DNA from: Nocardia suismassiliense
GTDB lineage: Bacteria; Actinomycetota; Actinomycetes; Mycobacteriales; Mycobacteriaceae
Direction: 5' to 3'
Length of the DNA: 64,000 nucleotides
Assembly (NCBI RefSeq): GCF_900269665.1
Contig: NZ_LT985361.1
Location: 4,688,223-4,752,222 of the forward strand
In this document: piece by piece, positions 50,270-59,037 of the stretch
Layout: every line of letters starts with the position of its first letter
Numbering within the stretch: the first letter of the stretch is position 1
The notes under the pieces: generated by a model
What the model was told of the DNA's origin: nothing
Databases searched by the model: none
The model's input: only the letters and a program-made list of their open reading frames with translations
Program-made: the position numbers and the translations under genes

Positions 50270-52468
50270 CTACTGTGGTCGGCTCCCGACCTGGGCGGGT
50301 GCCCCGGTTTCGGCGAGTCCGGTCAGGGCCTGCGGCAACGGTCCCTGATGTAGCACCCCGAGGCGCTGGGTGGCCCGGGTCAATGCGACGTAGAGCTCCG
50401 CCGCGCCGCGTGGTCCGTCGGCGAGGATCCGCTCCGGTTCCACGACCAGGACGGCATCGAACTCCAACCCCTTCGTCTCCGACGCCGCCACCGCGCCGGG
50501 CACATCCGGCGGCCCGATCACCACGCTGGTACCTTCGCGGCCGGCCTCCTCGCGGACGAATTCCTCGATGGCAGTCGACAATTCGTCAGCACTCACCCGC
50601 TTCGCCCACGGCTGGACTCCGCACGCGCGCACCGACTCCGGCGGCTGCACATCGGGTGCGAACTCGGCGAGTACCGCGGCAGCAACGGCCATGATCTCCG
50701 CAGGGGTGCGGTAGTTCACGGTCATCGACCGGTAGATCCACCGGCCGGGCACATACGGCTGCAACATCGCGTCCCACGAGGTGGCGCCGGCCGCCGACCG
50801 GCGTTGAGCCAGATCGCCGACCACCGTGAAGGACTTGCCGGGACAGCGCCGCATCAGCACCCGCCAATCCATTTCGGACAATTCCTGCGCCTCGTCGACA
50901 ACGACATGCCGATAGGTCCAATCCCGGTCCGCCGCAGCGCGTTCGGCGAGTTCCCTGGTGTCGCGTTCGAGGAAACGATCCGCCAGGTCCTCGGCGTAGA
51001 GCAGGTCCTGGGCGAACAGGTGGTCCTCGTCGTCCATCATGTCCTCGCGGCCGACCATCAGGTCCAGCACGCCCGCGGCATACTGCGCCTGCTCCTTGCG
51101 TTCCCGCTCGGCGGACTGGTCGACGGGCTTGTCGCGGCCGAGCAGATCGACCAGTTCGTCGAGCAGCGGCACGTCCGAGACCGTCCAGGCGGTGCCGTCG
51201 GTACGTAAGAGGGCTTCGTTACCGCCCGCCGCGCGTAGTCGTTCGGCGGATGTATAGAGCTCGGCCAGTAACGTTTCCGGTGTCAGAATCGGCCACAATT
51301 CGTCGAGGGCGGCGGTGAACGCGTCGTTTTCGGCGAGCTCCGCGATCAGGTCTTCGCGCAGTTGCTCCCACGCTTCGGTGTCCGAGCGGGTCAGCCAGCC
51401 CTTGCCGATCCGGGCGATCGCTCGTTCGGTGAGCGCCCAGGTGAGGATCTCCTGGAACACCTCGCGTGCCTCGTTGTGTGGCCGCCCGCTCGTGCGCGCT
51501 TCTTCTCTGGCCCACCCCGCGAGCTCGGCGTCGATCCGCACCGTGGTGTCTGTCAGTTCGATGGTCCGCGGCTCACCGGGTAGTCGCTGGCGATCGGCGA
51601 CCGCCGCGGCGAGCACGTCCAGGATCTTCAGTGAACCCTTGAGGAGAGCCGCCTGCGGAGTGTCCTCAGCGGTGACACGCAGGCCGGGCACGAGGTCGCC
51701 GGTGGTTGTGAACACGACGTTGGTTTCGCCCAGCGACGGCAGTACGCGGCTGATGTGGTTCAGGAACGCCGGATTGGGGCCGACCACCAGCACACCCTGA
51801 CGTTCCATCCGCTCACGCTGGGTGTAGAGCAGATACGCGACACGGTGCAGCGCGACCACGGTTTTTCCGGTGCCCGGCCCGCCCTCGATCACCAGCACAC
51901 CGGGATGGTCGAGCCGGATGATCTCGTCCTGTTCGGCCTGAATCGTCGCCACGATGTCGTTCATCCCGTCACCGCGCGGCGCGTTGACCGCCGCGAGCAA
52001 AGCCGCGTCCCCCCGCTCCGCACCGTCCGGACGGCCGAGCACCTCGTCGGTGAAATCGACCAGCCGACGCCCACGGGTGTGGAACTGCCGGCGGCGACGC
52101 ATGTTCTCCGGCGTCGCGGCGGTAGCCACATAGAACGGACGCGCCGCCGGCGCCCGCCAATCGAGCAGCAGCGGTTCGAACTCGTTCGCTTCATCGAACA
52201 GACCGATCCGGCCGATATAGGACCGCTCGCCGGTGAGCGTGTCCAATCGACCGAAACACAGCCCGTTGTCGGCCACATCCAGCCGCATCGCCTCCTTGGC
52301 CAGCGCGCGCACCTCGAAATCCCGTTCCATCGGGGTGCCGTCGTTCCCGCGCAACGCCGCCGCGTACCTGCCCTTCACCCGGGCGCGCTCGGCATCGAGC
52401 CGCGTGTACAGCCCGGCCACATACTCGCGCTCGGACCGCAATTCGTCTTCGTACCCCTCGGTTGGCAT
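50270..52468 (-). CDS. helR: HelR-type RNA polymerase-associated helicase (rifamycin resistance)
   Basis: About 732 residues from the ATG at 52468 (AAGGGG just upstream); the frame stays open to 52696. The N-terminal coiled coil (DELRSEREYVAGLYTRLDAERARVKG, split here) is the HelD/HelR secondary-channel arm. UvrD-like motifs follow: Walker A EGGPGTGKTVVALHRV, the DEAQELSEMDW motif, GDLAQRRSAAG, TVNYRTPAEIM, and YVALTRATQRLGV. Such proteins strip stalled RNA polymerase and, for HelR, displace rifamycin from it, giving resistance. The upstream RAE (52737-52755) supports this identity over plain HelD. It acts in the cytoplasm on RNA polymerase. Induction by rifamycin is inferred from the RAE. 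Confidence 0.9.
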   Translation of the reverse strand: MPTEGYEDELRSEREYVAGLYTRLDAERARVKGRYAAALRGNDGTPMERDFEVRALAKEAMRLDVADNGLCFGRLDTLTGERSYIGRIGLFDEANEFEPLLLDWRAPAARPFYVATAATPENMRRRRQFHTRGRRLVDFTDEVLGRPDGAERGDAALLAAVNAPRGDGMNDIVATIQAEQDEIIRLDHPGVLVIEGGPGTGKTVVALHRVAYLLYTQRERMERQGVLVVGPNPAFLNHISRVLPSLGETNVVFTTTGDLVPGLRVTAEDTPQAALLKGSLKILDVLAAAVADRQRLPGEPRTIELTDTTVRIDAELAGWAREEARTSGRPHNEAREVFQEILTWALTERAIARIGKGWLTRSDTEAWEQLREDLIAELAENDAFTAALDELWPILTPETLLAELYTSAERLRAAGGNEALLRTDGTAWTVSDVPLLDELVDLLGRDKPVDQSAERERKEQAQYAAGVLDLMVGREDMMDDEDHLFAQDLLYAEDLADRFLERDTRELAERAAADRDWTYRHVVVDEAQELSEMDWRVLMRRCPGKSFTVVGDLAQRRSAAGATSWDAMLQPYVPGRWIYRSMTVNYRTPAEIMAVAAAVLAEFAPDVQPPESVRACGVQPWAKRVSADELSTAIEEFVREEAGREGTSVVIGPPDVPGAVAASETKGLEFDAVLVVEPERILADGPRGAAELYVALTRATQRLGVLHQGPLPQALTGLAETGAPAQVGSRPQ

Positions 52469-52736
52469 GTGCCCCTTCACTGTTTGTTCTGTTACGACCG
52501 TCTGGCGTGCGCTCATGCGGACACCGGTGACCCTTGCCGGACCGGCCACAGCAGCCTCGCGGCTGCCGCCTCGGTGCGAAGCGCGACCGACACAGCCGTC
52601 ACTCGGGCGTGACCTCGCAGCTTCACCCCCGCCCCGCCGTCGCCCCGCGACCCATACGTCGCCCACCACACATGCACCCAACATCTCCATTTCCACAGGG
52701 GGTCTGACCTAGGCGAGCAATTGTGCGGCATCACCC

Positions 52737-52755
52737 CGGTCTTGCCGCAAGCCCC
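52737..52755 (-). promoter_or_regulatory. Rifamycin-associated element (RAE) upstream of helR
   Basis: On the plus strand the sequence is CGGTCTTGCCGCAAGCCCC; on the minus strand it reads GGGGCTTGCGGCAAGACCG. The RAE consensus, as I remember it, is GGGGCTTGCGGCAAGGCCC, which agrees at all but two positions. It lies about 270 bp before the helR start codon, just downstream (on the minus strand) of a TATAGC -10-like box. RAEs mark rifamycin-inducible genes in actinobacteria. Confidence 0.8.
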
Positions 52756-52880
52756 CCTGTGCGCTATACATTGAGAGTGGGAAGGAGTAGATCCTTTCCA
52801 TTTTTCTTGTCCGGAGTAGACGGACCTCCTCGCGACGCCGCATGGACGGTTCCTCCTGCCGCAACTGGCTGCGCACTGTA

Positions 52881-52986
52881 GCGCGGTTCCGATGTACACC
52901 CTCGAATCGGACGTTCTAAAGTCACGCTTTATAGCGCGGTTCCGGCATGCACCCTCGAAACGGACGTTCCAAAGTCACGTTTTATA
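52881..52986. repeat. 53-bp direct repeat, two tandem copies
   Basis: Copies at 52881-52933 and 52934-52986 differ at seven positions (46 of 53 identical). Each begins GCGCGGTTCC and ends GTCACGYTTTATA. Each also holds a small dyad (TCCGAT...ATCGGA, perfect only in copy 1). The unit lies in the space between helR and the Rpn-like gene, 120-225 bp before the latter's start. No recombinase-type core is evident. Confidence 0.75.
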
Positions 52987-53105
52987 ACGGCTGCAGCGAC
53001 GCTCGTCGTGGACACGGTCAGCCCGACCGACGAATGCGTTTGTGAACACTGAAAATTGCGCGAATTATGTCGAAAGTGTCGGTGGCGCAGCGTAATCTCG
53101 CGAGC

Positions 53106-53990
53106 ATGCCGCCGAAATACATCCACGAGGGGTTGGTGGAACTGTTCCGCTGTCGGCCCGAGCTGGCAGCGGGTTTTCTGCATGAGGTATTCGGATTACC
53201 CCTACCCGATTTCCAACAGACCCGTACCGAGGCTTGTGATTTCACCGACATCGGACCCAAGGAATTCCGCGGGGACATGGCCTTCTCGCTGACCAATGGG
53301 GCCGGTACCCCGGTGGCGGGGATCGCGGTCGAGGTGCAGCTACGCCGAGACGGCACCCGACAATGGAGTTGGCCAGTTTATGTCGTTACCCTCCGGGCGC
53401 GATTGAAATGCCCGGTGTTCCTGCTCGTGGTAGCACCGGACGTCGGTGTTGCGGAATGGGCGGCGCGACCGATCGACCTCGGGCATCCCGGCATGACCCT
53501 GCGTCCGCTGGTGCTGGGCCCTAACCAAGTGCCCGCGGTGACTGATCCGGCTGAAGCTGTCGCGGTGCCGGAGCGTGCGGTGCTGTCGGCAATCGCGCAC
53601 GCCGAAGGCCCGCAGGCCCGTGAAGTTCTCTCTGCCCTGCTCGCAGGCCTCGTTAAGACCGAGGACGAGCGAGCGAAAATGTATTATGACATCGTGCACA
53701 AGGCTCTGTCTGAGTCGGCGCAACACCACCTGGAGGAGCTGATGACTACGGGATACGAGTACCAGAGCGACTTCGCCCGGAAGTATGTCGACGAAGGTCG
53801 GGCTGAGGGACGGGCAGAAGGGCGGGCGAGCGAGGCGGCCCGCATGGTCCTGACAGTGCTGGATGCTCGCGGCATTTCCGTCAGCGACGAAATTCGTACA
53901 CGGGTGTCGAGGTGCGCTGACGTGGATCAGCTCGAGACGTGGGTTCGGCGCGCCGTGTCGGTCGGTACTGCGGACGAACTGTTCGACTGA
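53106..53990 (+). CDS. Rpn-family PD-(D/E)XK nuclease (transposase-like)
   Basis: 294 residues from ATG at 53106; the ATG at 53067 is an alternative. The N-terminal half resembles recombination-promoting nucleases (RpnA-E): YIHEGLVELFRCRPELAAG, then a core with the acid residues DMAFSL (D57) and GIAVEVQL (E76, Q78), then FLLVVAPD. The C-terminal half is charged and helical with a repeated GRAEG unit (residues 231-240). The family cuts DNA and is toxic, and E. coli relatives act against phage. Residues 213-294 can be translated separately from an internal ATG with a strong ribosome binding site (see 53742). The 3' end is tandemly duplicated directly downstream. Confidence 0.7.
   Translation: MPPKYIHEGLVELFRCRPELAAGFLHEVFGLPLPDFQQTRTEACDFTDIGPKEFRGDMAFSLTNGAGTPVAGIAVEVQLRRDGTRQWSWPVYVVTLRARLKCPVFLLVVAPDVGVAEWAARPIDLGHPGMTLRPLVLGPNQVPAVTDPAEAVAVPERAVLSAIAHAEGPQAREVLSALLAGLVKTEDERAKMYYDIVHKALSESAQHHLEELMTTGYEYQSDFARKYVDEGRAEGRAEGRASEAARMVLTVLDARGISVSDEIRTRVSRCADVDQLETWVRRAVSVGTADELFD
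53742..53990 (+). CDS. Candidate intragenic start: short C-terminal Rpn isoform
   Basis: The in-frame ATG at 53742 (Met213 of the Rpn-like protein) is preceded by GGAGGAG at 53732-53738, three bases away, a ribosome binding site stronger than that of the full gene. The 82-residue product would begin MTTGYEYQSDFARKY and contain the whole charged C-terminal region. In E. coli, small C-terminal proteins translated inside rpn genes neutralise the full-length toxin; the layout here is the same. Nothing in the sequence alone proves translation. Confidence 0.55.
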   Translation: MTTGYEYQSDFARKYVDEGRAEGRAEGRASEAARMVLTVLDARGISVSDEIRTRVSRCADVDQLETWVRRAVSVGTADELFD

Positions 53991-54018
53991 GTTCGCGGTA
54001 TTGCGTCGGAATGCTCGG

Positions 54019-54255
54019 ATGACTACGGGATATGAGTACCAGAGCGACTTCGCCCGGAAGTATGTCGACGAAGGTCGGGCCGAAGGTCGGGCGAGCGAGG
54101 CGGCCCGAATAGTTTTGACGGTGCTGGATGCTCGCGGCATTTCCGTCAGCGACGAAATTCGTACACGGGTGTCGAGGTGCGCTGACGTGGATCAGCTCGA
54201 GACGTGGGTTCGGCGCGCCGTGTCGGTCGGTACTGCGGACGAACTGTTCGACTGA
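54019..54255 (+). CDS. Stand-alone C-terminal Rpn copy, 78 aa
   Basis: The second duplicate copy gives a complete 78-residue frame identical in pattern to residues 213-294 of the Rpn-like protein, with ATG in place of Met213 and one GRAE unit missing. It has no good ribosome binding site (GGA eight to ten bases upstream). It may be a free-standing antitoxin-like protein, a silent remnant, or a spare C-terminus for recombination. It lies 28 bp after the full gene's stop, in the same direction. Confidence 0.45.
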   Translation: MTTGYEYQSDFARKYVDEGRAEGRASEAARIVLTVLDARGISVSDEIRTRVSRCADVDQLETWVRRAVSVGTADELFD

Positions 54256-54369
54256 GTTCGCGGTACTGCCTCGGAATGCTCGCTAGATCGGTGATGCGTG
54301 CTCAGAAGTAGAACGCACTGGTCGGTGCGGTGCTTTCTTGACGGCAGTTGAATGGTGCCTTCCGCACGT

Positions 54370-55575
54370 TCACAGGCCGAGTTTGGTGACTGCGTTGTCT
54401 TCCAACGGATTTGCCGTGCGGATATAGCCGTGCACGGTGCGGGGGTTGGACCAGCGGCCTTGGCGCATGATTTCGCGATCGCTGGCACCGCCGAGCGCGG
54501 CTTGGGTGGCGAAGCCCGCGCGTAGGGAGTGGCCGGAGAAGAGGTCGGGGTCCAGTCCGGCGCGGGCGGCGTAGCGTTTGACCAGTTCGGCGACGGCTCG
54601 GCCGGACATGGGGGTGTCGCCTACCGTACCGTGACGATTTATGGTGGGGCACAAGGGCAGGTCGGGTTGCTCGGCGAGGGCGGTTCCGGTGAAGCCGTGA
54701 CAGCGGTGAATGTCCGGATCGGTGGTGTCGGTGGTGAGGTGGGCGCGCAAGCCGGATGTGCCTGCGGCGGTGTGAATTTCGAGCAGGCGCACCCAGTCGG
54801 CGAACGCGCAGACGGGACAGGTGCGCGGGCGTTGGCCGCGGGGCAGCGCGACGCGCTGTTCGGCGACACCGGTCGGGTCGGTTTTCGTCGACGGCAGTCG
54901 CACCAGCAGCACCGGCTCACCGGTGGCGTGATCGAGTTGCACCTCCACATCGGCGACGCGTAGCCCGGCGAGCTCACTGCGTCGCAGCGCGCCGGCGAAC
55001 CCGATCAACAACACGAGCGCATCGCGGCGCCGAGCGGGTTCGGTGGGCCAGCCGGGTTCGGGCAGCCCGGCGAGCAACTGGTCAAGGGTGTGCAACAGCA
55101 CGGGGCGTTTGCGTTTCGGCTGCGTGCGCCGAGTCTTGCGGATGCCGCGCAGGGTGAGGCGGACAACGTCGGAGCGAGTAGGGGAGGGCAGCCCATTGGC
55201 GGCGTGCACGGCGGCAATCGCCGCAGACTTGCGTTCCAGCGTCGCCGCGCTGAACGCCCACTCCCCGGTGTCGCGGCGCGCGTCGGCCGCGGCGGCCAGG
55301 TAGACGGCGACGTCGAGCGGGTCCGCGGGCATCGCCTGCCGACCCTCGTCCAGACACCACGCCGACCAAGCGATCCAGTCGGTTCGGTAGGCGCGCAACG
55401 TATTTGCGGACTGTGAGGCTTCGAGATAACGGCGCAGCGAACCCGCCTGATCGTCATCGAACCGCTCCCGCACCAACCGCAGCGCGGCCGCATCCACGAG
55501 CACACTGCGCACCCCGCGGCGCAACTCGGTGCGCACCGAGTCCGGCATCGCTATGACAGCGGCGCGCTCTTCCAT
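54370..55575 (-). CDS. Tyrosine recombinase/integrase
   Basis: 401 residues. The N-terminal SAM-like core-binding domain (about 45-140) has QSANTLRAYRTDWIAW and CLDEGRQAMPADP. The catalytic domain shows FAGALRRSELAGL (first Arg), SGHSLRAGFATQAA (His-x-x-Arg), GRWSNPRTVHGYIR (His/Trp position and the nucleophile Tyr). There is a Cys-containing insert (RTCPVCAFADW). The ATG at 55575 has AGGAG upstream. It resembles chromosomal orphan integrases that sit beside accessory DNA; no attachment site or excisionase gene was found, so its mobility is unproven. Confidence 0.85.
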   Translation of the reverse strand: MEERAAVIAMPDSVRTELRRGVRSVLVDAAALRLVRERFDDDQAGSLRRYLEASQSANTLRAYRTDWIAWSAWCLDEGRQAMPADPLDVAVYLAAAADARRDTGEWAFSAATLERKSAAIAAVHAANGLPSPTRSDVVRLTLRGIRKTRRTQPKRKRPVLLHTLDQLLAGLPEPGWPTEPARRRDALVLLIGFAGALRRSELAGLRVADVEVQLDHATGEPVLLVRLPSTKTDPTGVAEQRVALPRGQRPRTCPVCAFADWVRLLEIHTAAGTSGLRAHLTTDTTDPDIHRCHGFTGTALAEQPDLPLCPTINRHGTVGDTPMSGRAVAELVKRYAARAGLDPDLFSGHSLRAGFATQAALGGASDREIMRQGRWSNPRTVHGYIRTANPLEDNAVTKLGL

Positions 55576-55675
55576 CGATCAGCTCCTGTTTCTAGACCGA
55601 TGTCATTGTCCTGCCGCCGCAGTCGAATTCACGGGATCAAGCGTCCTCCGCGCGTCGTGCTGCCGACTGGGCGTA

Positions 55676-57175
55676 TCACTCGGCGCGCAGGTCCTGGACG
55701 TCGAATTGGTGGGTGCGCCAGATACGACGCGAGCGTTCTTCAGGGTAAGGCTGGACGCTCGGCTCGGCGGTGTAGACGCGGGTAGATCGGGTGACCGGAT
55801 CGTACGGGGCCCAGCCGGGGTTGCCGGTGCTCGCGAAGTTCAGCCAGTCGGTGCGCATCTCGTGGCCGACGTGGCGGACCTCGTCCACGGCAGTTGGTCC
55901 ACCGTAGCTGCGCACTTCGTCGAGGCTGAGCGTGCCGAACACCAATAAGTTGTCGAGGCTGTGTGAGGCGCCCTGCGCGGGGTTGAAACTCCAGCAGAGT
56001 TCATAGGTCCAGGCCTGCCCGCCTCCGGTGTAGTGAGCGTTCGCGAGATGAAGGCTCGGCATCCGAAAAAGCCAGTCGGCGTTGACGAGTTCATCCAGCT
56101 GCCCGGGACTCGCTTCGGGGTAAGCGGTCCGGTAGTCCTCGTTCGAGGCGGGCGCGAGAAGCTCGAGTGTGGCATTCACCTGCTCATCGGTCACCTCGCT
56201 ACCGAGCCGGGCATTGAACAATCGGTATTCGTCGCGGGTATGTCCCACGAGCACATCGATGCCCCGCGCGGCACCGGCGGCGAGCGCACGCCATGGTGCT
56301 GCCGGCAGGACATCACCATCGACGACGGGTGAAAACGGTGTAGGCGTCAGCGCCGTAGGCCCCCACGATTCGACGTACTCCGGCATCTTCTGAATGACCG
56401 CGTCGGTCGCGTCGATCAATGCGCGCGGTGAAATACGAGCCAGCTCGTCCACGGTGGCTTGCACACCGACTTCCGCGGCGATCGTTGCCGAGATCGCGGC
56501 GGCGAGCCTCGGCGTGAAGTAAGTGCCGGGGACACTCTGGGCGATGGCACGTCGAAACAGCCCCGCAGCCATCGGCATAGCCAGCAGCGCCGCAATGCAA
56601 CCCGCGCCAGCGGACTGGCCGAACACAGTGACGTTCCCCGGGTCACCCCCGAACGCAGCGACGTTCGCCTGCACCCATTGCAGCGCAGCGACCTGATCGA
56701 GAATGCCGCGGTTGTCCGGAGCACCACCGATACGGGCGAAGCCTTCCGCTCCGACGCGATAGTTCATGTTGATCACGACCACACCGGACCGGGCCAGCGT
56801 CGTACCGTCGTGGTGCGGATTGCCGGAGGTGCCCTCCAGGTACTTACCGCCATGGATCCACACCATCACCGGCAGTCCGGCGGCACCGAGGTCAGGTGAC
56901 CAGACATTGAGGGTCAAGCAGTCACCGCCGGATACCCAATTCGGCTGCGGCACCGGCGGTCCGAACTCCAGCGCATCGCGAACACCGTCCCACGCCTGCG
57001 CTGCAACAGGAGCCGCAAACCGCCGCACTCCAACCGGCGGCTGGGCGTAGGGGATGCCCCGGAAGACCGCCACAGCGTTCTCCCACCTGCCACGCACAAC
57101 TCCTGCAGCCGTACGGACTTCAGATTCGTCGTTCACGTCGAAGTGCTCACTTCCGTCGGATGGGTACCGATTCAT
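55676..57175 (-). CDS. Type B carboxylesterase
   Basis: 499 residues. The nucleophile serine is in VTVFGQSAGAG, the glutamate in GHTRDEYRLF, and the histidine in GASHSLDNLLVFG. The N-terminal part has FRGIPYAQPPVGVRRF and GDCLTLNVWSP, and the oxyanion hole is WIHGGKYLEG. Cytoplasmic as no signal peptide is seen. It hydrolyses carboxylic esters, such as pesticides, drugs or lipids. The ATG at 57175 is the only reasonable start. It follows the integrase gene at a distance of about 100 bp, both on the minus strand. Confidence 0.9.
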   Translation of the reverse strand: MNRYPSDGSEHFDVNDESEVRTAAGVVRGRWENAVAVFRGIPYAQPPVGVRRFAAPVAAQAWDGVRDALEFGPPVPQPNWVSGGDCLTLNVWSPDLGAAGLPVMVWIHGGKYLEGTSGNPHHDGTTLARSGVVVINMNYRVGAEGFARIGGAPDNRGILDQVAALQWVQANVAAFGGDPGNVTVFGQSAGAGCIAALLAMPMAAGLFRRAIAQSVPGTYFTPRLAAAISATIAAEVGVQATVDELARISPRALIDATDAVIQKMPEYVESWGPTALTPTPFSPVVDGDVLPAAPWRALAAGAARGIDVLVGHTRDEYRLFNARLGSEVTDEQVNATLELLAPASNEDYRTAYPEASPGQLDELVNADWLFRMPSLHLANAHYTGGGQAWTYELCWSFNPAQGASHSLDNLLVFGTLSLDEVRSYGGPTAVDEVRHVGHEMRTDWLNFASTGNPGWAPYDPVTRSTRVYTAEPSVQPYPEERSRRIWRTHQFDVQDLRAE

Positions 57176-57435
57176 GGCCTGCGTGGAGCCGCGTCAATCG
57201 TCTACTGCGGCTGTGATGAAGTGCCCCGCGCGACGCCGGCCTGCGCGCAGGCCGGCTCGACCGAAGCTCTCCGTCGTTGTCGCTCAACCAGTTCATCGCA
57301 ATCTTGACAATGTGATTGCCGTTGGTAAGGGTAATGGCGACTGCAGCAGGGGCTGCATGTGTGCGTTGGGGGCATCTTGATGTTTGGGGCAGCGTTGTCT
57401 GCATGGGTCACTAGCGGCTGTGACGAGGTGGCGTG

Positions 57436-57876
57436 ATGGCTGGCGAGGATTCGACATCCGAGCTGGATCCGCATCGTTCGGCGATCCTCGAACGTCGGGT
57501 GGCACGGATCCGAATATTCGCGAGTTGTCTGATCGCGGTGCTGATGTTCGCTGTCTCCGTTGCGATTGTGGTCTTGTTTCATGCTTCTGACCCCCTGGCG
57601 GAGGGATTCGCTGCGGCGGATGTCAGCGTCTTGATGATTGCCACGCTATCTGCGGTTACATTCGTGGCCGTCGGAACATTGCTGTTTTGGCGTCGTGCAG
57701 ATCTGGTCGCTGCTCGTATCGCAGAAGCAGTGCTATGGGTCGACCTGGTCGTGCTGGGCGGAGCTGTCATTGTGCTGTTGTCGATGGGATCGCCGGCGGT
57801 GATCGTTTGGATAGCTGCTCTCGGATGTGGGATAGACCTTGCGAACCAGGCCCGGCACTATCGACCACCGAGTTAG
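57436..57876 (+). CDS. Small membrane protein, 146 aa
   Basis: Four hydrophobic segments: FASCLIAVLMFAVSVAIVVLF, VLMIATLSAVTFVAVGTLLFW (split by turns), EAVLWVDLVVLGGAVIVLL and PAVIVWIAALGCGIDLA. The start may be ATG at 57436 or GTG at 57433, both after GAGG. A charged N-terminus (ELDPHRSAILERRVARIR) precedes the first helix. GC3 is lower than in neighbouring genes. Function unknown. Confidence 0.65.
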   Translation: MAGEDSTSELDPHRSAILERRVARIRIFASCLIAVLMFAVSVAIVVLFHASDPLAEGFAAADVSVLMIATLSAVTFVAVGTLLFWRRADLVAARIAEAVLWVDLVVLGGAVIVLLSMGSPAVIVWIAALGCGIDLANQARHYRPPS

Positions 57877-58015
57877 CTGAAGCTCTCCGGCGCGGTTTGG
57901 ACGGACCGGGGCCAGCAGAGCGGACACCCGCCTGCCCGAGATTGAAGGCGGGTGCGTCCTACGAGTTCAGCTGCTACTTGACCTCAACTATGGTTGATAT
58001 TCCACACTTCGATGC

Positions 58016-58471
58016 ATGCACGATGACACCGAGGCGATTCGAGAACTCTTCGGCCGCTATACCGAGCTCTGGGTCCAGCATGAGATGCGGGAATGGGGCG
58101 AGCTGTTCACCGAGGACTGCGACTTCATCACGCACCGGGGCGTGTGGTGGCGGTCGCGGGAGGAGAATGTGCGCGGACATGAGGATGTACCCGAATCTGT
58201 GCTGGCGCAGAAAAAGAACTACAGTCAGACGATCATCGACATCCAGCCGCTCACGCCTGGAGTGATGCTGGTGCATACCGAATGGGTGTGGCCCGATCAT
58301 GTCTTGCCGGGCGCTGCTGTGTCTGAGGACCGCCGCGGTCTCATCACTGCGGTTCTCGTCCAACGCTCGGGGCGCTGGTTGATCCGGGCGGTACAGAACA
58401 CACGACTCAACGGGCTCGATGACTTTGCACCGATCGCGTCGGAAAGTCCAGCGCCGGTTGATGAGGACTGA
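58016..58471 (+). CDS. SnoaL/SgcJ-like protein
   Basis: 151 residues from ATG at 58016. NTF2-fold pattern: AIRELFGRYTELWVQHEMREWGELFTEDCDFITHRG, split by turns, then GVMLVHTEWVWPDHV and GLITAVLVQRSGRWLIRAVQNTR. Proteins of this DUF4440 type bind small molecules; some help in enediyne or epoxide chemistry. Isolated from other biosynthetic genes here, so the role cannot be read. Confidence 0.75.
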   Translation: MHDDTEAIRELFGRYTELWVQHEMREWGELFTEDCDFITHRGVWWRSREENVRGHEDVPESVLAQKKNYSQTIIDIQPLTPGVMLVHTEWVWPDHVLPGAAVSEDRRGLITAVLVQRSGRWLIRAVQNTRLNGLDDFAPIASESPAPVDED

Positions 58472-59037
58472 TAGCCGCCCACGGATCGACGGCCGGTACT
58501 TGCTCAGTCGAATCTCGCAGCCCGGCGCCGGCGCGCCGCCAACTCCAGGGTGCGGCGCCCGCCCGCCACAACCCCCGGTGGCGGCCACGGCACCACATTG
58601 CTCACCGTGGACCGGTTGGCTACTCGGCGGCAGTATCGGGAAGTGTCCGGCGGCCCTCCGGCGACCGCCATCCTTGCGACTTCCATCCGCCAGGAGTTGT
58701 GCCCGGCCGCGCATGCGGCCTTCTCCGGATCGTTGACTGCGCCCTCCGGATCAGAGTTGACGCTTCAGAACCGAGAAGTGGTACGTCCGTGCAGGGGTGC
58801 ACAGTTTTCAGCAGGTTTCGTAGCCGTTCCGTTTCGTTGGGTGTGACCAAACGTAAACGTATTAGAACCAGCCGTTTTGGGGGAGTCTGCGGAATGCCGC
58901 TCAAGTCTGACCGCCGATAATGTTTACTTATCGGCGGTCAGGGGGGCGAGGGCAGGGAATGATTCTTCCTGCGACACGGCACATTTCGTTTCGTGTGAAT
59001 ACGTCAATAGTGACGAAAACAACGCTACGATTCTCCG
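58472..59037. other. Long intergenic region upstream of the coiled-coil gene
   Basis: No convincing gene is seen in 566 bp. A 14-bp perfect inverted repeat lies at 58907-58941 (reported separately). A TACGAT hexamer at 59026-59031 is a possible -10 for the coiled-coil gene, making its GTG nearly leaderless. Confidence 0.5.
58907..58941. promoter_or_regulatory. 14-bp perfect inverted repeat upstream of coiled-coil gene
   Basis: Arms CTGACCGCCGATAA (58907-58920) and TTATCGGCGGTCAG (58928-58941) are exact reverse complements around TGTTTAC. It stands about 97 bp before the start codon. It could be an operator, or a terminator of the SnoaL gene although 435 bp downstream of its stop. An autoregulatory site for the coiled-coil protein is possible. 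Confidence 0.6.

Larger units (their letters stand above)
53742..54283. repeat. Tandem duplication of the 3' end of the Rpn-like gene
   Basis: Segment 53742-54018 (277 bp) is repeated at 54019-54283 (265 bp). The copies are almost identical, and the second lacks one 12-bp GRAE unit (GRAEGRAEG becomes GRAEG). The left boundary falls exactly at the internal ATG, and the copy extends past the stop by the GTTCGCGGTA...GGAATGCTCG tail. This is a recent event, since only a few bases differ. Confidence 0.85.

Noticed and set aside
52881..52986. attL/attR pair for the integrase
   Set aside because: The two copies are directly adjacent (period 53) and lie on one side only, so they do not bracket an element.
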